Shown here piece after piece: positions 59,708 to 64,000 of a DNA stretch of 64,000 bases; the first letter of the stretch is position 1, and each line of letters starts with the position of its first letter. Origin of the DNA: an uncultured Alphaproteobacteria bacterium. GTDB lineage: Bacteria; Pseudomonadota; Alphaproteobacteria; Rs-D84. Under the pieces are notes generated by a model, which saw nothing but the letters and a program-made list of their open reading frames with translations, was not told where the DNA came from and made no database searches. The DNA is taken from the NCBI GenBank assembly GCA_944389265.1, contig CALXLS010000002.1, positions 113,349-177,348 of the forward strand. The letters are read 5' to 3'. Made by a program: the position numbers and the translations under genes.

Positions 59708-60799
59708 ATGTTAAACATTCGTTTTCGAGAAAAAACAAACACATGGCCAGCATTTGTAGACCTATTTTCAAATTTGGTCATAATTTTGATATTTTTATTA
59801 ATTGTTTTTGTCTTTTTATGGACAACGACCAGTGTATTTAATAAAAACACAGGTGCCAAAGCGGTTTCCGAATTGAAACAAGCAAATGCTGAACAGGCAC
59901 AAAAAATATTACAAATGACCGCGGACGAGGAAGAGGCAAAACGTTTGCTAATTTTAGCACGTGCTGAACTAGAAAATTTAGGTAATAGCAACACCAAATT
60001 AACAAATGAATTACAGCAAGTGAACGTCAGTATGGAAGAACTTGTTTCTGAATATGAAGCAAAAGTTTCTGAATTACAAAATCAGGTTGCAGAATTAACA
60101 CAGCAATTAAACCAAACAACTTTAGACAAACAGAAAACTGCAGAATTAGAACAAGAACGTCGTGCCCTACAAAGTCAAATGGAAGCGCAACGCGCATCTT
60201 TAGCAGAACAATTAACAAAACTGCAAGCTGCATTAGATGCGGCAGAAGAAAAAGCCCATGAAAAAGACATCCAATATGTAGAAATGTCTTCACGCTTAAA
60301 TAAAGCCTTGGCTGATAAAGTTGCAGAATTGAACAAAGTCTCACAATATCAATCTGAGTTTTATAAAGCGATAAAGACGGCTTTGGGTGACGGCGCATAT
60401 ATTCAACCAGATGGTGACCGTTTCATAGTATCCAGTGACATTCTATTTGGTAGCGGTTCATACAAACTGTCACCAGAAGGAAAAAATCAATTACGTTTAA
60501 TTGCGAATGTAATAAAAGATTTAGAAAATAAAATCCCAACAGATGTTAACTGGATTATCCGCGTAGATGGTCATACAGATAGACAGAAAGTAGTTCCTGG
60601 GACAAAAGGATATTCAAATAACATGGAATTATCTTTATTACGTGCAAATGCAGTTGCCGAAGAATTGGCCAAGGCAGGCGTATCAAAACGTCGCTTAGTA
60701 CCTAGTGGTTTTGGTGACTTACATCCTGTTGAACTGGGCACCGACCAAGCAAGCCTGCAGAAGAACAGACGAATCGAATTACAATTAACAAACAGATAA
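59708..60799 (+). CDS. OmpA/MotB-domain protein, partner of the proton channel
   Basis: A 363-residue inner-membrane protein with one helix near the N-terminus (about 19-39, with the cytoplasmic WPAFVDLFSNLVII and an Asp at its start, as in MotB plug helices). A long periplasmic coiled coil (about 55-205) is followed by an OmpA domain (about 225-360) with SPEGKNQLRLIA, VDGHTD and ALQKNRRIELQL-like (SLQKNRRIELQL) that bind peptidoglycan. The ATG has GAGGG upstream. Resembles the MotA/MotB stator layout, but with a coiled-coil arm. A terminator follows. Confidence 0.87.
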   Translation: MLNIRFREKTNTWPAFVDLFSNLVIILIFLLIVFVFLWTTTSVFNKNTGAKAVSELKQANAEQAQKILQMTADEEEAKRLLILARAELENLGNSNTKLTNELQQVNVSMEELVSEYEAKVSELQNQVAELTQQLNQTTLDKQKTAELEQERRALQSQMEAQRASLAEQLTKLQAALDAAEEKAHEKDIQYVEMSSRLNKALADKVAELNKVSQYQSEFYKAIKTALGDGAYIQPDGDRFIVSSDILFGSGSYKLSPEGKNQLRLIANVIKDLENKIPTDVNWIIRVDGHTDRQKVVPGTKGYSNNMELSLLRANAVAEELAKAGVSKRRLVPSGFGDLHPVELGTDQASLQKNRRIELQLTNR

Positions 60800-60829
60800 A
60801 AATACTGCCTTTTGGGCAGTATTTTTATA
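60799..60829 (+). terminator. Rho-independent terminator of the OmpA/MotB-like gene
   Basis: AATACTGCC / GGCAGTATT stem followed by TTTTATAT; directly after the stop codon. Confidence 0.9.
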
Positions 60830-60830
60830 T

Positions 60831-60858
60831 AAAAAAGCACCGATAAAAATCGGTGCAA
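60831..60858 (-). terminator. Rho-independent terminator of the BOF-family gene
   Basis: GCACCGAT-AAAA-ATCGGTGC hairpin with a T run on the minus strand (A run 60831-60836). Confidence 0.85.
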
Positions 60859-60882
60859 TAAAAACGAAATAAACTAGAAAGA

Positions 60883-61260
60883 TTATATTTTTTCTACATA
60901 ATCAACATCTATTTCAGTATTAAACCACCCTGCATCAACTTCACCATAAAGTTTTACATTATCAGATGGAGTGACAGTTTGTCCGCGCCAATCTTCTTTA
61001 TCTATTTCAACAGTTATTGACCCAGTAGAATCTTCAAACAAATATTTTTCATCACCCATACGCTGAACAATATGACCTTTCACAATGACTGGGACATCAT
61101 CACGCATTTCTTTTACCTGACTAACAGTCACGATATTTTCCGTTCCCCCTACAAAACCACCCATTGGAGATACTTTTTGTGGCATATTTGGTTGAAAATC
61201 CGCATAAGCACCACCAACAAACAAAGAACAAACAGTTGCAATAATTGAAATTTTTTTCAT
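60883..61260 (-). CDS. BOF-family (YgiW/YdeI-like) periplasmic OB-fold protein
   Basis: A 125-residue exported protein (signal peptide ending GGAYA). The mature chain is the bacterial OB fold: VSQVKEMRDDVPVIVKGHI, then MGDEKYLFEDSTGSITVEI and DWRGQTVTPSDNVKLYGEVD, which are typical of YgiW/YdeI proteins associated with stress tolerance. Ligand binding in this family is not well settled. AAAGGAG precedes the ATG. Monocistronic. Confidence 0.88.
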   Translation of the reverse strand: MKKISIIATVCSLFVGGAYADFQPNMPQKVSPMGGFVGGTENIVTVSQVKEMRDDVPVIVKGHIVQRMGDEKYLFEDSTGSITVEIDKEDWRGQTVTPSDNVKLYGEVDAGWFNTEIDVDYVEKI

Positions 61261-61342
61261 ACATTAACTCCTTTCTTATGTTTATAAAATATATCTTATC
61301 ACATTTATTTTACTAAATGTCTAGGAATAAATTTTCCAAAAA

Positions 61343-62185
61343 TTATTTTATAATTCTCACATCCATCTGTTGGAAAGGAAATTCTATTTTTTTTGCAGGT
61401 AATTCTTTATAAATTTTTTCTAATAAATCAGACTTTACTGCATATAAATCTTTAAATTCCGTCCAATATCTTATAGTTAATATAACAGCGCTATCACCCA
61501 AGTCGCTAACAAAAACTTCCGGAACATTTTTTGTTAAAATTCTTTTATCCTGACTTAAAATATTTAATAAAATTTTTCTAGCAGTTTCTATCTTACTACC
61601 ATAAGAAATTCCTATTTTCAAATCAGTTCTTCTTATTCCACCACGAGACAAATTAGTTATAACACCACCCGACAAAGACGAATTAGGATATGAAACTATC
61701 TGATTATCAAAAGTTTGTACTTCTGTTGTAAAAATCATTATTTTTTTCACTACACCGCTTTCACCATTTCCTATTTCGATAACATCCCCCACCTTAAACG
61801 GTTTAAACATTAAAATAACGATACCACCCGCAACATTTTGCAAAGTACCAGATAAAGCCATACCAACCGCCAAAGAAGCCGCACCAAGTACAGCGATAAT
61901 AGAAGTCATATGCACTCCGACCGTAGTCAAGACCACAATGACGACCAAAATTTTTAACACTATATTTGCAGAAGAAACGAAAAATGATTGCAAAGAACCG
62001 TCCATTTTACGTTGTTCCATTAAATTTTTAAGTCCTCTTGTCAATCTATTTGCAAGCCACATACCAAAAATAAGTATTAAAATTGCAGCGATTAATTTAG
62101 CTCCGAAATCAACGGCTAATTGTCCCAAAGATTTTACAATAGTTTCCAAACTATCCGTTTCAATATTTAAAGATTCTGCATTCAT
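61343..62185 (-). CDS. mscS: small-conductance mechanosensitive channel (MscS)
   Basis: Inner-membrane tension valve that releases solutes on osmotic downshock. The 280-residue length fits MscS. Three membrane helices lie at about 25-48, 65-88 and 95-118; the pore helix TM3 has GAASLAVGMALSGTLQNVAGG with alternating small residues. The beta domain follows with FKPFKVGDVIEIG, and the C-terminal alpha-beta domain ends with VRIIK. Upstream pairing AAGGA is weak. On the same strand as the BOF gene, 82 bases apart. Confidence 0.94.
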   Translation of the reverse strand: MNAESLNIETDSLETIVKSLGQLAVDFGAKLIAAILILIFGMWLANRLTRGLKNLMEQRKMDGSLQSFFVSSANIVLKILVVIVVLTTVGVHMTSIIAVLGAASLAVGMALSGTLQNVAGGIVILMFKPFKVGDVIEIGNGESGVVKKIMIFTTEVQTFDNQIVSYPNSSLSGGVITNLSRGGIRRTDLKIGISYGSKIETARKILLNILSQDKRILTKNVPEVFVSDLGDSAVILTIRYWTEFKDLYAVKSDLLEKIYKELPAKKIEFPFQQMDVRIIK

Positions 62186-62208
62186 TTTTTATCCTATATA
62201 TAAATCAA

Positions 62209-62229
62209 CCCTCGCGAACAATCGCGAGG
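62209..62229 (-). terminator. hairpin after the right-end Cys-rich gene
   Basis: CCTCGCG-AACAAT-CGCGAGG perfect 7-base stem. On the minus strand it is followed by only a weak T tract (GGTTGATTT), so it may be an inefficient terminator or a protein-binding site. Confidence 0.5.
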
Positions 62230-62255
62230 ATAGTAATGTTAATTAAGAAAATATA

Positions 62256-64000
62256 TTACATAACAATATCTTCGCATTCTGATTTTGCCACTTCCGTTGT
62301 ACAACTTGTATTTCTACTGTTATGGAACCAACTGCTACTACCTGTAGTTTTACAATTCTCTACTGTCACAGTTGTACAGATATGGCAAGTTCTTGTATCA
62401 CGACTAAATATTGCTGTGACTTCTTTAGTCATACCACCACCACTCATGCTGGCACCACCCAGATATCCACTGTTTTTAAATGTTACACCACCTGCCTGTA
62501 AAACACCTGCACCGCCCTTTGTTAAATCTTCTGTAGACAAACCGGAACCAACATCATAACTAATCGCATATGGTGCAGTTAACGGAGTAGAAGCGACTAC
62601 ATCACCACTACCTGCCCCACCATTCTCTGCAATCTTCTGACACATATACTGCGCTAAATCAGTAGAAGCATTTTTAGTTGCTTCTGCTACTTCATAATTT
62701 AGCTTTGCATTATAATTGTCTTGCGCTTGACGTAAAGCAGCAACAGCGATTTGCATTTTAACCTGATTTAATAGATTTGGGAAACGTCCAGATGTTTTTT
62801 CCCCTGCCTTTCCAGTTATCTGTGATAAATCACGACCATTTACACAATACTGTATTTCTGGGTCTTGTTCTATCATAGTGATTGTACGATTTATAGTCCC
62901 TGCAATATTATTCAACTCTTCTTCTATAGAGGAAATAATTGCTTCAGAATTTGCAACTCCTGCATTATTAGCACGAACTTTTGCAAGATATTCTTGGACA
63001 CCAATTTCACCAGGTTCTAATGTGACACGCCCACCTTCACCATCATCTATAACAGTTCCTGCGGCGTCACCCATTTTTATACTACCGAAAGAAATCATAC
63101 CTGTCACACGGTATGTGGTACCGTCTTTTTGTGAACGCAAAGAACCTGTACCAATAGTATCATCTGCGGCAAACCTATTACAGTCTGTTGTACTGCCACA
63201 AACCTCGGCCATTTTTTGGTCAACCAAATTCTGACATTGTTCCATAGCAGCATTATCAATGTTCAGATATAATCCCATCAACATACTATCCAAATCATCC
63301 ATAGAAAAATTAGGGTTATTTGCCTTACATACAACCAAAGAATCTAAAGGACAAATATTCTTTATATAGTCATAATCCATACCTATGCAATTTTCAAAAT
63401 CTTTACCGCATCGTGTATCCGCAGTAAAGCAATCTTTAACCTCTTGTGTACAAGCATCGACTCTCATTGCGGCCAATTTATCTTCCACATACCCCCAAAT
63501 CAAAGGTTCCATACGTTCACAAGGGTCAATTTCAACCTTACAGAAACTACGTGCCATATCTGGTCTGGACAAACACGCATCCATAGTAGCAATCCCTTTT
63601 CCTGCAATATCGTCTCTACAAGCATTCTGAATACATTCAGAAATATTAGTTAAACAAGACTGACGGAATTTTGATTCTGCCTGCATTTCTGCGACATTTA
63701 TTGTTGGTGCCGCTTCTCTTAAGAAACTAGGCCAAACCATGTCACGGACTGCGACACAATTATCCAAAACGGATTCACAAATCGTTCGTTTTGCTTCCAG
63801 TATTTCCATAGTAGAAGCAGTTATATCATAAGTTTCAACAGTTTTTACTTTTGTACCAGCAGTACTAACAGCCTCGTTATTCTGCATATTTTCAGATGCA
63901 ATCGTAGAAACACAATTTTCCCAGTTTTCGCCGCAGGCATCTTCTGTCTGCATACACTTTTTAAATTCGACCATGCACTGACCAAGGTCATATTTATTTG
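62256..64000 (-). CDS. large Cys-rich protein, 5' end cut by window
   Basis: The frame stays open to the right edge, so the start is outside; about 580 C-terminal residues are visible. An internal Met at 63974 is not the start. Cysteines recur in pairs spaced by helical stretches (CESVLDNCVAVRDMVW, CLTNISECIQNAC, CKVEIDPCERM, CFTADTRCGKDFENC), followed by a Cys-poor acidic region (GSIKMGDAAGTVIDDGEGG) and a Cys-rich end (CHICTTVTVENC). The block 'NC-x(3)-D-x-VW ... ESK ... SC-x(6)-C' occurs also in the 1,069-residue protein at 26591, so they are paralogues. No known domain. Probably secreted, but the signal peptide is not visible. Confidence 0.75.
   Translation of the reverse strand, partial: NKYDLGQCMVEFKKCMQTEDACGENWENCVSTIASENMQNNEAVSTAGTKVKTVETYDITASTMEILEAKRTICESVLDNCVAVRDMVWPSFLREAAPTINVAEMQAESKFRQSCLTNISECIQNACRDDIAGKGIATMDACLSRPDMARSFCKVEIDPCERMEPLIWGYVEDKLAAMRVDACTQEVKDCFTADTRCGKDFENCIGMDYDYIKNICPLDSLVVCKANNPNFSMDDLDSMLMGLYLNIDNAAMEQCQNLVDQKMAEVCGSTTDCNRFAADDTIGTGSLRSQKDGTTYRVTGMISFGSIKMGDAAGTVIDDGEGGRVTLEPGEIGVQEYLAKVRANNAGVANSEAIISSIEEELNNIAGTINRTITMIEQDPEIQYCVNGRDLSQITGKAGEKTSGRFPNLLNQVKMQIAVAALRQAQDNYNAKLNYEVAEATKNASTDLAQYMCQKIAENGGAGSGDVVASTPLTAPYAISYDVGSGLSTEDLTKGGAGVLQAGGVTFKNSGYLGGASMSGGGMTKEVTAIFSRDTRTCHICTTVTVENCKTTGSSSWFHNSRNTSCTTEVAKSECEDIVM

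Noticed and set aside
58919..60799. Zorya anti-phage system (ZorA/ZorB-like pair)
   Set aside because: The MotA- and OmpA-like proteins fit the first two components in fold, but no ZorC, ZorD or ZorE gene follows; the next genes are a BOF protein and MscS on the other strand, and the channel protein lacks the long ZorA tail.
62256..63974. Complete gene starting at 63974
   Set aside because: The frame stays open upstream to the window edge, with in-frame cysteine-rich sequence of the same kind before the Met, so this Met is internal.

Overview
The window is AT-rich bacterial DNA, dense with genes, from what is most likely a host-associated, fermentative alphaproteobacterium. The best lineage marker is a CcrM-type GANTC adenine methyltransferase with its C-terminal extension; pyruvate:ferredoxin oxidoreductase (nifJ) points to anaerobic pyruvate metabolism. 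Housekeeping genes (rpsB-tsf, tyrS, polA, clpP-clpX, pgk, rpsF-rpsR-rplI, rpmB, rpsU, nrdR, rnhB, recO, pth) are intact, so this is chromosome and not a plasmid or phage. Genus cannot be set from sequence reading alone. No rRNA, CRISPR array, insertion sequence or prophage was seen.

Layout. 1-2.4 kb: nifJ, cut by the left edge. 2.5-4.5 kb: three tandem leucine-rich-repeat paralogues, each with its own promoter and terminator. 4.6-9.0 kb: ctpA and an envC-like gene, usually neighbours in Alphaproteobacteria, here separated by a Fic-domain gene with a degenerate active site and an APH-fold kinase. 9-12.2 kb: tyrS, tsf, rpsB. 12.4-14.8 kb: a secreted subtilisin and a serine recombinase. 15-23.2 kb: alpha-2-macroglobulin plus PBP1C, a known periplasmic defence/repair pair. 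23.2-26.3 kb: predicted envelope proteins. 26.4-29.8 kb: tRNA-Leu(AAG) and a 1,069-residue Cys-rich secreted protein. 29.8-31.1 kb: a short terminated transcript followed by two paralogous lipoproteins. 31.2-36.3 kb: a Cys-rich surface protein, pth, a beta-barrel protein and polA. 36.4-39.6 kb: two copies of a three-gene cassette (A-B-C) of small Cys-rich secreted proteins around rpsU and tRNA-Ala. 39.7-47.1 kb: an MsbA-like ABC exporter, a repeat protein, an N-domain-less ClpB and a DUF4301-like protein. 47.2-50.3 kb: rpmB, tRNA-Leu(CAA) with a duplicated 3' end, clpX, clpP and a small coiled-coil protein. 50.4-60.8 kb: ccrM, nrdR, lytic transglycosylase, rnhB, pgk, a DsbA-like protein, recO, ribosomal genes and a MotA/OmpA-like pair. 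60.9-64 kb: a BOF protein, a MscS channel and a second large Cys-rich protein cut by the right edge.

Themes. The accessory content is dominated by the envelope: at least nine secreted Cys-rich proteins, a membrane-anchored thioredoxin-fold oxidoreductase that could oxidise them, several beta-barrels, peptidoglycan enzymes and surface lipoproteins. The most system-like unrecognised item is the duplicated A-B-C cassette. A second theme is promoter architecture: several genes have a TTGACA-16/18-TATAAT-type promoter placed so that transcription would start on, or within a few bases of, the start codon, suggesting leaderless or nearly leaderless mRNAs.
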